Origin: Candidatus Nitrotoga fabula
Lineage (GTDB): Bacteria > Pseudomonadota > Gammaproteobacteria > Burkholderiales > Gallionellaceae
NCBI RefSeq assembly: GCF_905221025.1
Contig: NZ_CAJNBL010000014.1
Span: forward strand, 1-36,099
Direction: 5' to 3'
Length of the DNA stretch: 36,099 bases
Shown here: in pieces, positions 25,869 to 34,805 of the stretch
Layout: each line of letters starts with the position of its first letter
Position numbering within the stretch: the first letter of the stretch is position 1
Position numbers and translations under genes: made by a program
Notes under the pieces: generated by a model
The model's input: only the letters and a program-made list of their open reading frames with translations
Databases searched by the model: none
Told to the model about the DNA's origin: nothing

Positions 25869-27161
25869 TCAAATCAGCTCAAAATCCTTCGCGATCGCTT
25901 GCGCCGTTCCGGTAGTCAGACCTGCATCCTGTGCAAACTGCTGCCAGTTACCGATGGCAGCCCGGACTTCAGCAATCAGGTCCAATGGGCGACGGATGCT
26001 GAATCTCTGTGCTTCTACCAATAAATCAGCACGGGTGATATCACGGAATTTTCCATTGACGCTCATCAGGTGTTGATAGGTCCATTCTCCCTGAGGATTG
26101 TATGCGTGCGTCACGTCATAGGCCGGGGCCAACTCCCATGATCCACCTTGCTTCAAGCGAAACGCAAAGTTCTTGGTGTGATCATCATAGTTTTTTGCCA
26201 TGACGTTGAATACCATGCGCCGAAACGCCTGTGCATTGGATTCATCCCCCAGCCCGAGCTGTGCAATGACCATGAAAAGCTGTGCATAGGCATGGGTGGC
26301 GCGCTGTTTGTAATCGAGGTGATCCATAGCACAAAGCGTTTGTACGTGATGCTTGATCGTATGCTGATTCTCTACCTCCCTATCCCACCGGCGGGTCATG
26401 AAATGGGCGCGGCCGCTCTCTTCCAATAACCGGCACTGCGACATCCTGATGCCGGCGGCTTTTGCCATCAGGTGATAGGCGTATTCGATCCGTCCGTATT
26501 CCGCGGTGCCACCTAACTCGAAATCCTTGCCCACACCATCCAGCTTGAGAAGCCAGTGTTCGAACCCGGGTGCCGCGTCAAACTGGCCACTGCGAACCTG
26601 GTTGGTTTCAGGATTCCATACGACTACCGCCTTGGCGCGCACGCCCCCGGCAGAAGTACCGACCCGGATCATATTGGCAAGCGCAGCCCGGGCTTCCATA
26701 CCGCCAGAAAGATCACCATGCAGAACCATACGGGCGGCTTCTACCAGATTTTTCATTTTTAATGGTTCGGCGCTCTCGCGGTGAGCGCCTCTTGCGGGTT
26801 TGAACTCCAGGGCTCCCATACCTCGCTTGCCCATGTATGCCAAGCGATCCAGCGTGGTGACGGCACGTTTCTCCACCCCCTTGCCGGACATCCACGCATC
26901 GATGAGAGCATTACCAAAATCGTCGGGCAATGCATCGGCCAGCAGACCCGGCAGGCGTTTGTATGCTGGCTCGGACAGGTTCGGAAAAGCAAATGTCGTG
27001 CGGGGATCATCCAGCGGCATCGTGAGCGGCGCCAGTTCGATGCCGAGCTGGCGCCAGGCGGGATCATAGGCAAACACATAACATCCCAGACGCGGGTCAG
27101 GCGCTACAGCGCCCACACGCTTTCCCCAAATGCGCACCTCAATCACCGGGATGTCCATCAA
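25869..27161 (-). CDS. hipA: HipA-family serine/threonine kinase toxin
   Basis: A 430-residue HipA-type kinase. The P-loop-like motif GTSAGGVRAK is at 168-177, the catalytic and metal-binding loop NYDDHTKN at 324-331 and the APAYDV (DFG-equivalent) segment at 345-350. The N-terminal Couple_hipA region includes FAFPNLSEPAYKRLPGLLADALPDDFGN. All key catalytic residues are present, so it is likely active. E. coli HipA phosphorylates glutamyl-tRNA synthetase and induces dormancy; the target here is unknown. Its start overlaps the end of the antitoxin gene by four bases (ATGA), the usual order antitoxin then toxin. Confidence 0.93.
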   Translation of the reverse strand: MMDIPVIEVRIWGKRVGAVAPDPRLGCYVFAYDPAWRQLGIELAPLTMPLDDPRTTFAFPNLSEPAYKRLPGLLADALPDDFGNALIDAWMSGKGVEKRAVTTLDRLAYMGKRGMGALEFKPARGAHRESAEPLKMKNLVEAARMVLHGDLSGGMEARAALANMIRVGTSAGGVRAKAVVVWNPETNQVRSGQFDAAPGFEHWLLKLDGVGKDFELGGTAEYGRIEYAYHLMAKAAGIRMSQCRLLEESGRAHFMTRRWDREVENQHTIKHHVQTLCAMDHLDYKQRATHAYAQLFMVIAQLGLGDESNAQAFRRMVFNVMAKNYDDHTKNFAFRLKQGGSWELAPAYDVTHAYNPQGEWTYQHLMSVNGKFRDITRADLLVEAQRFSIRRPLDLIAEVRAAIGNWQQFAQDAGLTTGTAQAIAKDFELI

Positions 27162-27478
27162 CGATCTTTCGGCAACCGGACACTACGCCGCACGCGTTGT
27201 GGTGCTTTTGACTGACGCAACAAATTGAGTGGATTGATACTGGGTTCCGGAACGAGCACATCAATCCCATGGAGGCATTCCAGCGCTTTCAGTACGCGTA
27301 TCAAGGTTTCCAGCGTTGACCCGCGCCCGGCCTCCAGGTTACGTAATGCTTTCTCTGAAATGCCTGCTTTTTCTGCAGTGGTACGCTGATCCAGATTACG
27401 ATCAAGGCGTAAACGGCGTAACCGTTCACCCAGTATCCACTGGAGTTCTTCTGGCGTTTTAAATAACAGAGCACTCAT
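27158..27478 (-). CDS. hipB: HipB-like HTH antitoxin/repressor
   Basis: A 106-residue protein with an XRE/Cro-type helix-turn-helix at about 20-70 (LRLDRNLDQRTTAEKAGISEKALRNLEAG split into helices, then STLETLIRVLKALE). The C-terminal tail is rich in Arg and Pro. It should bind HipA and repress the operon by binding upstream repeats. It directly precedes and overlaps hipA. The repeats at 27481-27542 are the candidate operators. Confidence 0.9.
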   Translation of the reverse strand: MSALLFKTPEELQWILGERLRRLRLDRNLDQRTTAEKAGISEKALRNLEAGRGSTLETLIRVLKALECLHGIDVLVPEPSINPLNLLRQSKAPQRVRRSVRLPKDR

Positions 27479-27480
27479 TC

Positions 27481-27542
27481 GGTCATAATATGCCTGTTAA
27501 ATGTACATAATGCTTTAAAGTGGTCATTTTATGCCGATTAAA
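27481..27542 (-). promoter_or_regulatory. Two direct repeats upstream of hipB (candidate operators)
   Basis: GGTCATAATATGCCTGTTAA (from 27481) and GGTCATTTTATGCCGATTAA (from 27522) match at 16 of 20 positions. Their start-to-start distance is 41 bases, close to four helical turns, so both would face the same side of DNA. The first copy begins immediately before the hipB start codon, as expected for autorepression. Confidence 0.65.
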
Positions 27543-28021
27543 CTAACATGGTCAACATATTTTCCTTGTAAGTAGCAGTATCATGCTGCTGATCCAGTTT
27601 ATAGCAAATAATCGGCATAAATATGCCGTCTTTGGCCATGAACCGCTTGATAACCGGGGCTGTAACGGCTGAATCTGTTTAAAGAACAGATAAGCCGGTG
27701 CTGGCGGGGTGGCGCTTTGCTAGGGCAAGTCAAACAACGGAACATTTTGAAGATATGACCTTTATGTTTAAGCCAGACTCCAGTCAGGAGCAGCCTCGAC
27801 TTGGCTTTCAGCAGGCTGACGCTGAATGCTACAATTCTCAACGCGAACAGTCATCCCATATGATTATAGATATACCGACATTTTAGGGATTCATAGGGCC
27901 GTTTGAATTCATTACTAACTGGGGGTGAGCCAGATGGGTGGCGGCCGAAAAATTAAGATGTGAGAACCAATATCCGATATGGACCCGACCCCCTTTGCTT
28001 TCAGTGAAAATTCTAAATAAT
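27543..28021. other. Intergenic region upstream of hipBA, decayed
   Basis: About 480 bases with no supported gene, apart from the palindrome at 27613-27628. Frames such as 27599-27841 (reverse, 80 residues) and 27698-27886 (forward, 62 residues) overlap one another, have no ribosome binding site and match nothing I know. The leftward hipBA promoter is expected near 27480-27560. Confidence 0.45.
27613..27628. promoter_or_regulatory. Palindrome CGGCATAAATATGCCG upstream of hipBA
   Basis: Two 7-base arms (CGGCATA/TATGCCG) flank an AA centre. The TATGCC half-site also occurs in the two direct repeats at 27481-27542, so this may be a third, more symmetric HipB site about 135 bases from the hipB start. 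Confidence 0.5.
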
Positions 28022-28120
28022 GTGATGCAGCCCCCTAGCCCACAGGAAATTATGGCTGAAATTGCGAAGCTGGATGCGGAGAGCGCGGAAGTGCTGGCTA
28101 AAATCAGAACCTTGTTATAA
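28022..28120 (+). pseudogene. C-terminal tail of a type I restriction methylase (HsdM)
   Basis: The frame ending at the TAA (28118-28120) reads SPQEIMAEIAKLDAESAEVLAKIRTLL. That is the typical last stretch of HsdM, where Leu/Ile-rich heptads end the protein. The rest of hsdM, and hsdS and hsdR, are missing; upstream codons back to about 27938 show no methylase homology. The tail is followed 14 bases later by the HEPN gene, an arrangement known from type I systems that carry HEPN/MNT pairs. A deletion probably removed the restriction system and left this pair. Confidence 0.55.
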
Positions 28121-28134
28121 AGGGGAATCAGGCG

Positions 28135-28560
28135 ATGCAAGATATCCGATGGCAACAGCGATTCAACAACTTCACCCGGGTATTTCAAACCTTGACGGAA
28201 GCGGTGGAACTGGCGCAAACCCGGGAATTGACCAAACTGGAACAGCAGGGGTTGATCCAGAGCTTCGAGTTTACACATGAGTTGGCCTGGAATGTTCTGA
28301 AAGATTATTTGCAATACCAGGGCATCACGGATTTGACGGGTTCACGGGATGCCACCCGTGCTGCGTTCAAAAATGGACTGATTGAACAAGGCGAAGACTG
28401 GATGAAAATGATCGCTGCACGCAATAAAACCTCGCATACCTACAATTTAAACGTCGCCACTGCTGTTGCAGAGGATATTTTGAACCGGTTTTATCCTGCC
28501 TTTGCAAGCATGGCTACAAAATTTACTGAATTGAGCGAACAGCAGGATATCGATCCATGA
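28135..28560 (+). CDS. hepT: HEPN toxin-like protein, HI0074/HepT family
   Basis: A 141-residue all-alpha protein of the HI0074 (nucleotidyltransferase substrate-binding) family. The HEPN RNase motif Rx4HxY is intact as RNKTSHTY (Arg96, His101, Tyr103). Family landmarks also include QSFEFTHELAWNVLKDYL and SRDATRAAFKNGLI. It overlaps the downstream nucleotidyltransferase gene by four bases (ATGA). In characterised HepT-MntA systems the HEPN protein cleaves RNA and is silenced when MntA adds AMP to the Tyr of this motif; the same is inferred here. AAGGGG lies nine bases upstream of the ATG. Confidence 0.88.
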   Translation: MQDIRWQQRFNNFTRVFQTLTEAVELAQTRELTKLEQQGLIQSFEFTHELAWNVLKDYLQYQGITDLTGSRDATRAAFKNGLIEQGEDWMKMIAARNKTSHTYNLNVATAVAEDILNRFYPAFASMATKFTELSEQQDIDP

Positions 28561-28877
28561 AGTATGGGTTACCCAATTTTACGATTGAACAGATCCGTGG
28601 CGTTTTTGCCCGCTTTCCGGAAATTGAAAAAGCTGTTCTCTATGGCTCCAGGGCGAAAGGAAACTATCAGGCAGGCTCGGATATTGACCTAACCCTATAT
28701 GGTGATGCGCTCACCCCGGATCTGTGCGATAAGATCGCTAATGAGCTGGATGATCTGCTATTGCCATACACCATAGACCTTTCCCTGTTTGATGAACTGG
28801 ATCATGTTAAATTGCGGGAACATATTGAACGGATGGGAGTGACGTTTTATGAAAGAGCCAAGCAGTATTCCTCTTAA
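28557..28877 (+). CDS. mntA: MNT-domain nucleotidyltransferase antitoxin
   Basis: A 106-residue minimal nucleotidyltransferase. The active-site signature is GSRAKGNYQAGSDIDL (30-45), giving Gly30-Ser31 and the metal-binding Asp42 and Asp44, with a third acidic residue at Asp74 (YTIDLSLFDEL). All catalytic residues are present. It would AMPylate its HEPN partner to neutralise it. It is translationally coupled to hepT by the ATGA overlap. Confidence 0.9.
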   Translation: MKYGLPNFTIEQIRGVFARFPEIEKAVLYGSRAKGNYQAGSDIDLTLYGDALTPDLCDKIANELDDLLLPYTIDLSLFDELDHVKLREHIERMGVTFYERAKQYSS

Positions 28878-28996
28878 ATTACAAAATTCCCGGCTATACA
28901 CGTAAAGTGATTTATATTTTTGACTTTCATGTAATTCTTCTGGCACGAAAGTGACTCGCAACCTAAAAGTTAGTCCGTGAGCTGAGGCAAGTCCAA

Positions 28997-29026
28997 ATTA
29001 ATACATATCAGGATTAATACATATCA
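28997..29026 (+). repeat. Tandem repeat, two copies of ATTAATACATATCA
   Basis: The 14-base unit occurs at 28997-29010 and 29013-29026, separated by GG. It lies at the junction between the toxin-antitoxin pair and the truncated prophage primase, so it may be a recombination scar or a former operator. Confidence 0.5.
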
Positions 29027-30472
29027 AGTTTTTCTTTCGGCATTAACTCAGCTTTCAGAATCAGCGTTTCCGATATCGTCGGTGCCTATGGCATCTACCA
29101 CGGCAACGATCCTGGCAAGCAGTCGGTCAAACTGAACCGCCGTGACGAAAAAGGCCAGTTCAAACCGCTGATTCCTGACCCGGCACTGCGCGCAGCGATC
29201 AAGAAACGCCAGGCGGAAAACCAGCAGCGCATGAAAGCGCTACGCGCAGCCGAAGCGGAATTGGCGGCACGGACTGCTACCCGGGTCTGGATAGCCTATG
29301 TGCCAACCGGTGAATCAGACTATCTCGACCGCAAGGGGGTGGCTGCCCACGGCGTGCGCTTTGACCCCCATGGCCACGGCACCCTGGCAATCCCGATGTG
29401 CGATGCCTATGGCAATATCCATGGCCTGCAGATCATCCGCGGCCGGAACCGCGGCAACAAACTGCAAAAACAATACTTCCCAAAAGGTCTGGCCAAGCAG
29501 GGACACTATCACCTGCTCGGCGGTTCCCCCACCTGGATCTGCCTGGTGGCCGAAGGCTATGCCACTGGGGCCAGTGTGTATCAGGCCACACAGTTGCCGG
29601 TAGCGGTGGCATTCGATGCCGGCAACCTGATGCCGGTGGCGGTGGTCCTGCATAAAACCTATCCCCGTGCAAAAATCCTGATCTGCGCCGACGATGATCA
29701 TCTGACGGTGGGCAATCCCGGCATCACTGCCGCCAGTGCCGCGGCGCTGGCCGTGAATGGCGCCTGGGTGGCACCCCGGTTTACCCAGGACCGTGGGGAT
29801 CACAAGATCACCGACTTCAATGATCTGCATACCCTGGAAGGGCTGCATGTAGTCCGCAGCCAGATCGAAGCGCGGCTACGCGAACTGAAATGGCAACCTG
29901 GATCTGCCGCATCTCCGGCCTCTCTTCTTTCCGATGGATCCAAACAACCCGACACCGAAAAACCCCTGTTATCGATCGAAGAAGCCTGCACCCGCTATAT
30001 CCTGATCTATGGCGGCAAGGGCCTGCTGTTCGATCAGGAGCGGCGCATACTGCTCCTGAAGCAGGATGTTCTCGACATCTGTCCGGATCACGCCTGGCGG
30101 GAATTGAAACAGCGACCCGACCGCCGGGTCGTGCCGATGGAAAGCGTCGGCTTCGATCCCACGGAAAGCGATCCCAGAATTGTCTGCAATCTGTGGGGCG
30201 GCTGGCCGACCGAGCCGCGTGAAGGGAAATGCACTGCCCTGCTGGGCTTGCTGCAATACCTGTGCAGCAACGAATCCAACCATAGAGAAGTCTACCAGTG
30301 GGTGCTCAACTGGCTGGCCTACGTGCGCATCCGGATGCCGTTCTTATTATTTCTCTCACGTATATATCTCACCCCGTGGAATGCGTGGTATCAGTGGAAC
30401 ACAGGGTTCATTGGCAAAAAGTCCGTAAAAACTGGCGTGGAACCCCAGTGGAATCCGGAGGACCGGCCATGA
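29018..30472 (+). pseudogene. Phage/ICE primase (TOPRIM) fragment, truncated at both ends
   Basis: Coding sequence resembling a TOPRIM plus DUF5906-type replication protein is open from about 29018, but the first ATG is at 29231. The preceding codons already read conserved protein (IYHGNDPGKQSVKLNRRDEK), so the 5' part is lost. The TOPRIM core shows LVAEGYATGASVYQ (about residue 105 from the ATG) and an acidic ADDD segment. A linker and the start of a DUF5906-like domain follow (IYGGKGLLFDQER, YQWVLNWLAY). After NWLAY, where the helicase P-loop should follow, the frame runs into unrelated residues and stops at 30472. The end overlaps the terminase gene by 4 bases. It is probably non-functional. 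Confidence 0.7.
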
Positions 30473-31107
30473 CCCTGGAAAACCAGTCCCAGTTTGCCAG
30501 ACGCCTGGGCCATGACAAAGCCTATATCACCCGCCTGAAGCAGGCCGGACGCCTGGTAATGGAACATGACCTGGTCAACGTCGAGACTTCGCTTGCTCGG
30601 ATCCATGCCACACAAGGCGATCGCCCGCAGGTGGCGGAATTCCATGCGGAACAGCGTGCACAGAAGCGTGCAGCGGATTCCGGATTTCCAGATGGCCAGG
30701 CAGGCCTATCCGCCACCCATGGCAGAATGGGTCATGCAGCAGGTCGGCAAGAGATCCCATCCATATCAGGCCACGACCTCAGCCTGGACAAGGCACGCCG
30801 CGTGCGTGCGATCAGCGAAGCCCGCATCAAGACTGCGCAGGCGGACCAGGAGGAGATGGCGCGCGACAAGATGGCCGGCAATTTGATTGCCCGGGAAGAT
30901 GTCGATTTCGTGCTGCGCGATTTTGGTGCCACGCTGTCCTCTCTCCTGGAAAACCTCGCCGACCGTTTGGCCCCCATCGTCTATCCCCTCACCACCTTAT
31001 CGGAAACCCATACCGCGATCCGTGAAATGGCAGAAGAAATCCAGCTGGAAATGGCGGAAACCATGCAACGACGCACACGGAATCAACAAGGAGTAAAAAA
31101 TGACTGA
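30469..31107 (+). CDS. Phage terminase small subunit-like protein
   Basis: A 212-residue protein started at ATG 30469, with GGAGGACC just upstream. The N-terminus looks like the Nu1-type DNA-binding domain (QSQFARRLGHDKAYITRLKQ). The middle is basic and Ala-rich, with a helical segment (KARRVRAISEARIKTAQADQ) and VDFVLRDFGATLSSLLENLADRL near the C-terminus. It would recognise phage DNA for packaging with the large subunit two genes on. It overlaps the methyltransferase start by eight bases. Confidence 0.72.
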   Translation: MTLENQSQFARRLGHDKAYITRLKQAGRLVMEHDLVNVETSLARIHATQGDRPQVAEFHAEQRAQKRAADSGFPDGQAGLSATHGRMGHAAGRQEIPSISGHDLSLDKARRVRAISEARIKTAQADQEEMARDKMAGNLIAREDVDFVLRDFGATLSSLLENLADRLAPIVYPLTTLSETHTAIREMAEEIQLEMAETMQRRTRNQQGVKND

Positions 31108-32629
31108 ACCCAGGATTGCTACCATGACCGAATCCAAATCAAATTCCATGACCCCATCCATGACAGATTCCTGCTTGCATGACCATGCAGAATTCCGGAA
31201 ATTAAGCATGGATGATTCACGCAATACGGATCCGGCGCATTCTCGCATTGAAAGCCCAACGTCACCGCGCATCCATGACCAGCTAGAATGTCTGCCCGTA
31301 GATGCGCTAGTGCCCTATGCCCGTAATGCCCGTACCCACAGTGAGGAGCAGATTGCGCAGATCGTGGCCAGTATCCGCGAGTATGGTTTTACCAACCCGG
31401 TGCTGATCGATGAAAACGGCGGCATCATTGCCGGCCATGGCCGGGTGATGGCAGCGCGTTGCATGCAATTGGAGGTGGTACCCTGTCTGCGCATCACCGG
31501 ATTAAGCGACGCCCAGCGGCGTGCCTATATCCTGGCGGATAACCAGATTGCGCTGAATGCCGGCTGGGATCTGGACAAGTTGGCCGCGGAACTGCAGGAT
31601 TTGCGTGAGGAAGGCTATGGTCTGGATATTCTAGGCTTTGATGCCGACTTCCTTGCCGATCTGCTTGCCGATCCGCCTCCGGAAAAAAATCCGGATGAGG
31701 CGCCACCGGTGCCGATGGATCCCGTCAGTGTTATTGGAGATATCTGGATATTGGGATCCCATCGCTTGATTTGCAGCGACAGCACGTCTTCCACCAGCTT
31801 ACAGGCGTTGATGCAGGGCGAGCTTGCCGATGCCTGCTGGACCGATCCACCCTATAACGTCGCCTATGGCGATTGTGCCGAATTCCAGAATCATGGCAAG
31901 AACGGCAAGCAACGAAACACCGACCGCATTCTCAACGATGATCTGGACGAGGCCAGTTTCCGGACATTCCTGGGCGGCTTCTATCGTGCCGCCTGGAGCG
32001 TGATGAAGCCGGGGGCCGCAATCTATGTGGCACATTCCGAAACCGAACGCCATAATTTTACCGAGCTATTCCTGCAAAATGGTTTCAAGCTCTCCGGGTG
32101 CCTGATCTGGAGAAAAAATGCCCTGGTGCTGGGACGATCCGATTATCAATGGATGCATGAGCCCATCCTGTATGGCTGGAAAACCGGTGCGGCGCATCGC
32201 TGGTATGGCGGGCGCAAGCAGACCACGATTCGCCAGCTTGAGGCCAATCCCTTTACCCATCGCCCAGACGGGCTATGGGAAATCCAGCTGGGCAGCACAA
32301 TCCTCGTCATGGAGGGCGAGGTGAAGGTGGAGGAGCTGTTGCCGGATGTGCTGACCGAAGACAAGCCGCTGTGCAATGATGTCCATCCAACCATGAAGCC
32401 GGTGTCATTGATCGAGCGCATGCTGGTCAACAGTGCCAAGCGTGGAGAGGTCGTGCTCGATCCCTTCGGCGGCAGTGGTTCCACCTTGATGGCCTGCGAG
32501 CGTTTGGGAATGCGGGCACGTTTGTCCGAGCTCTCTCCAGGCTATGTAGATGTAATCGTCCGGCGCTGGCAGGAATATACCGGGCAGCGCGCCATTCTGG
32601 AATCCAGCGGTAAAGTCTTTCCGGAGTAA
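31100..32629 (+). CDS. ParB-domain/DNA adenine or cytosine-N4 methyltransferase fusion
   Basis: A 509-residue protein. Residues 1-60 are Met/Thr/Ser-rich and low complexity. At about 63-155 lies a ParB/Srx-type nuclease-like domain (NARTHSEEQIAQIV, AGHGRVMAAR, ILADNQIALNAGWD). The methyltransferase half has DPPYNV (249-254, motif IV) before HPTMKPVSL (429-437) and DPFGGSGST (454-462, motif I), the order of beta-class N6-adenine/N4-cytosine enzymes. All catalytic motifs look intact. Such fusions are common phage genes beside terminases and protect phage DNA. The start codon overlaps the small terminase end. Confidence 0.9.
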   Translation: MTEPRIATMTESKSNSMTPSMTDSCLHDHAEFRKLSMDDSRNTDPAHSRIESPTSPRIHDQLECLPVDALVPYARNARTHSEEQIAQIVASIREYGFTNPVLIDENGGIIAGHGRVMAARCMQLEVVPCLRITGLSDAQRRAYILADNQIALNAGWDLDKLAAELQDLREEGYGLDILGFDADFLADLLADPPPEKNPDEAPPVPMDPVSVIGDIWILGSHRLICSDSTSSTSLQALMQGELADACWTDPPYNVAYGDCAEFQNHGKNGKQRNTDRILNDDLDEASFRTFLGGFYRAAWSVMKPGAAIYVAHSETERHNFTELFLQNGFKLSGCLIWRKNALVLGRSDYQWMHEPILYGWKTGAAHRWYGGRKQTTIRQLEANPFTHRPDGLWEIQLGSTILVMEGEVKVEELLPDVLTEDKPLCNDVHPTMKPVSLIERMLVNSAKRGEVVLDPFGGSGSTLMACERLGMRARLSELSPGYVDVIVRRWQEYTGQRAILESSGKVFPE

Positions 32630-32632
32630 GCC

Positions 32633-34615
32633 ATGGCAGTCCGACTGAAACTCGATCGTGGTTATCTGTATCGCCGCCTGGCGGCCTCCTGCAAACCTGC
32701 GGACCGGTTGACGGTATCCGCCTGGGCCGATCGTCATCGGGTGTTGTCGTCCAAGCAGTCGGGCGAGCGCGGCAAATGGAAAACGGTGCGCAATCCGATC
32801 TTGCGCGAAATCATGGACTGCCTGTCGGTGACCTCACCCGTATCGGAAGTCGTGGTGATGAAATCAAGCCAGGTGGGGGTCACGGAGGCTACGGTCAACT
32901 GGCTGGGCTATATCATGGAGCATGCCCCGGCACCAACCATGGTGTTGATGCCGACTTTGGAAAGCCGGGATTCCTGGAAAGTGCAAAAGCTGAATCCGCT
33001 GCTGACCGAAACCGAATGCGTGCGCGACATCCTCGGTGGATTGCGCAGCCGCGATGCGGCGAACAGCAAGGATCTGATCGATTTCCCCGGCGGCATATTA
33101 TTTCTGGCCGGGGGCAACAGCCCCAACAGCTATGCGCAGAAGTCGGTGCGCAATCTGGTGATGGATGACCTCGACCGCTTTCCGTCAGAAATTGGAGAAG
33201 AAGGCGATCCGGTCGGATTGGCCCGCGGCAGGCTGAAGGCGTTCTCGCGTTCCAAGCTGGTGTTGATCAGTACTCCGACCGTAAAGGATGCCAGCCTGAT
33301 CGAGCGCGAATATCTGGCCAGCGACCAGCGCAGATTTTATGTGCCCTGTCCTGCCTGCGAGGAGGCGCAATCGCTGAAGTGGTCCAACCTGAAATGGAAT
33401 CTGGCCGCAGGCCAGGTGTGGTATGAATGCGAGCATTGCGGCACGTGCCTCGAAGAACACCACAAGCCGGCGATGCTGGCCGCCGGGGTATGGAAACCGG
33501 AGAATCCGGATCACCGGCGACGGGGTTATCACCTCAGTGCATTATATGCACCGATCGGCCTGGGGCCGAGCTGGCTGGATCTCGCGCAACAGTTCACGCT
33601 GGCAAGACAGGATGTAGCCACCTTAAAAACCTTCATCAATACGGATCTTGGCGAAACCTGGGAGGACCAGGCCAGCAGTCTCAAGTCAAACGATCTGCTA
33701 CGACGTGTGGATGACGTTCCCTTGCGCACCATTCCTCCCGGCATTCTGGCATTGACTGCAGGCATCGACACCCAGGACTCCTGGCTGGCGATTACGGTGC
33801 TGGGGTGGAGTGCATCCGGACATCGCATCATCGACTGGCATGAGATCCAGGGCGACACCACCCGGCTGGAGGTGTGGGATGAACTGGAGGTCTATCTCAA
33901 TACGCCGCTGTTGAATGCCTTTGGCAAGGCAATGCGTTATCGCGGGGCGCTGATCGACAGCCGCGGGCACCGCGGCGAGCAGGTGCGCAATTTTGTGCAG
34001 CGGCCTGGACTGCGCATACCGGTGTTTGCTGGCCAGGGCAGTACCACGCGCATGGGCAAGGCGATTGCCTCCTCTCCAAGCTATCCGGACAAGACGCGCA
34101 AGGGAAAAGTGCTGCGCGGCAGCTTCGGATTGTGGAATGTCGGCACGGAATACTGCAAGGCGTTTCTTTATGGCGCGCTGGCCAGCGATGCCGACCGCGC
34201 CCAGGAAGATCGGGCATTCCAGTTTGGCCAGGGGCTGGAGGTGGAATATTTCGATGGCCTGCTGTCGGAAGTGTATGACCCGGAAGCCCGGCGCTATGTG
34301 CAGAAGAAAGGGGCGCGCTTCAAACGCAACGAGCCGCTGGATACGCTGGTGTATGCCTGGGCAGTGGGGGCACACCGGGAAATCATGATCGGGCGTACAC
34401 GCCATGGCAAGCCGGATCCTTATTATTGGGAACGCCTGCAGGCGATGCTGGAACAGCGGGGGTCGATGGCTGAGAATTCTGCTTCCGTTGCAGGGCCGGT
34501 TGAAATGAATGATTCAGGCGAAAAACCTAATCGTGCACCTCGCCGCCCGGACAGCAAGCAGGTCGCCTCATCCAGAGGGCGGATTTCATTGCCCGGGATG
34601 CGTCGATGGGTATAA
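32633..34615 (+). CDS. Phage terminase large subunit (GpA family)
   Basis: A 660-residue packaging motor. The ATPase has a Walker A-like MKSSQVGVTEATVNWLGY (77-94) and Walker B NLVMDDLDRFP (174-184). A zinc-ribbon has Cys at 239, 242, 266 and 269. The nuclease half has GIDTQDSWLAI (377-387) and LIDSRGHRGEQV (440-451), with acidic residues retained, and LDTLVYAWAV near the end. Its length matches lambda GpA-type terminases. It begins three bases after the methyltransferase stop. Downstream portal, protease and capsid genes are absent, so it is part of a defective prophage. Confidence 0.92.
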   Translation: MAVRLKLDRGYLYRRLAASCKPADRLTVSAWADRHRVLSSKQSGERGKWKTVRNPILREIMDCLSVTSPVSEVVVMKSSQVGVTEATVNWLGYIMEHAPAPTMVLMPTLESRDSWKVQKLNPLLTETECVRDILGGLRSRDAANSKDLIDFPGGILFLAGGNSPNSYAQKSVRNLVMDDLDRFPSEIGEEGDPVGLARGRLKAFSRSKLVLISTPTVKDASLIEREYLASDQRRFYVPCPACEEAQSLKWSNLKWNLAAGQVWYECEHCGTCLEEHHKPAMLAAGVWKPENPDHRRRGYHLSALYAPIGLGPSWLDLAQQFTLARQDVATLKTFINTDLGETWEDQASSLKSNDLLRRVDDVPLRTIPPGILALTAGIDTQDSWLAITVLGWSASGHRIIDWHEIQGDTTRLEVWDELEVYLNTPLLNAFGKAMRYRGALIDSRGHRGEQVRNFVQRPGLRIPVFAGQGSTTRMGKAIASSPSYPDKTRKGKVLRGSFGLWNVGTEYCKAFLYGALASDADRAQEDRAFQFGQGLEVEYFDGLLSEVYDPEARRYVQKKGARFKRNEPLDTLVYAWAVGAHREIMIGRTRHGKPDPYYWERLQAMLEQRGSMAENSASVAGPVEMNDSGEKPNRAPRRPDSKQVASSRGRISLPGMRRWV

Positions 34616-34631
34616 AGTGAATAACGAATGA

Positions 34632-34683
34632 TATAGGGAAAGGCTATGACAGTCCTTATGAACAACATATAGCTATAGGGAAA
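34632..34683. repeat. 10-bp direct repeat TATAGGGAAA after the terminase gene
   Basis: Copies at 34632-34641 and 34674-34683 are 42 bases apart, in the short AT-rich gap between the terminase and the di-heme peroxidase genes. An inverted pair GAATAAC/GTTATTC flanks them. This might mark the right edge of the truncated prophage, but no match at the left edge was found. Confidence 0.35.
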
Positions 34684-34805
34684 AACTGCCAATAGTTATT
34701 CGTAGCATTTACAACTGGTTGATCAGAAAGGTATAGATACCGCCGCATTCCTCACCCAAACAGGATCAGTTAATATTGTGCCTCAATTTAGCTTTTTCTT
34801 TCCCA

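Noticed and set aside
27599-27841. Reverse frame of 80 codons upstream of hipBA
   Set aside because: It overlaps another frame on the other strand, contains the palindrome at 27613-27628 and matches nothing I recognise.
25453-34805. Attachment-site repeats flanking the accessory island
   Set aside because: I compared the left and right edges by eye and found no shared direct repeat, and no integrase gene is present.
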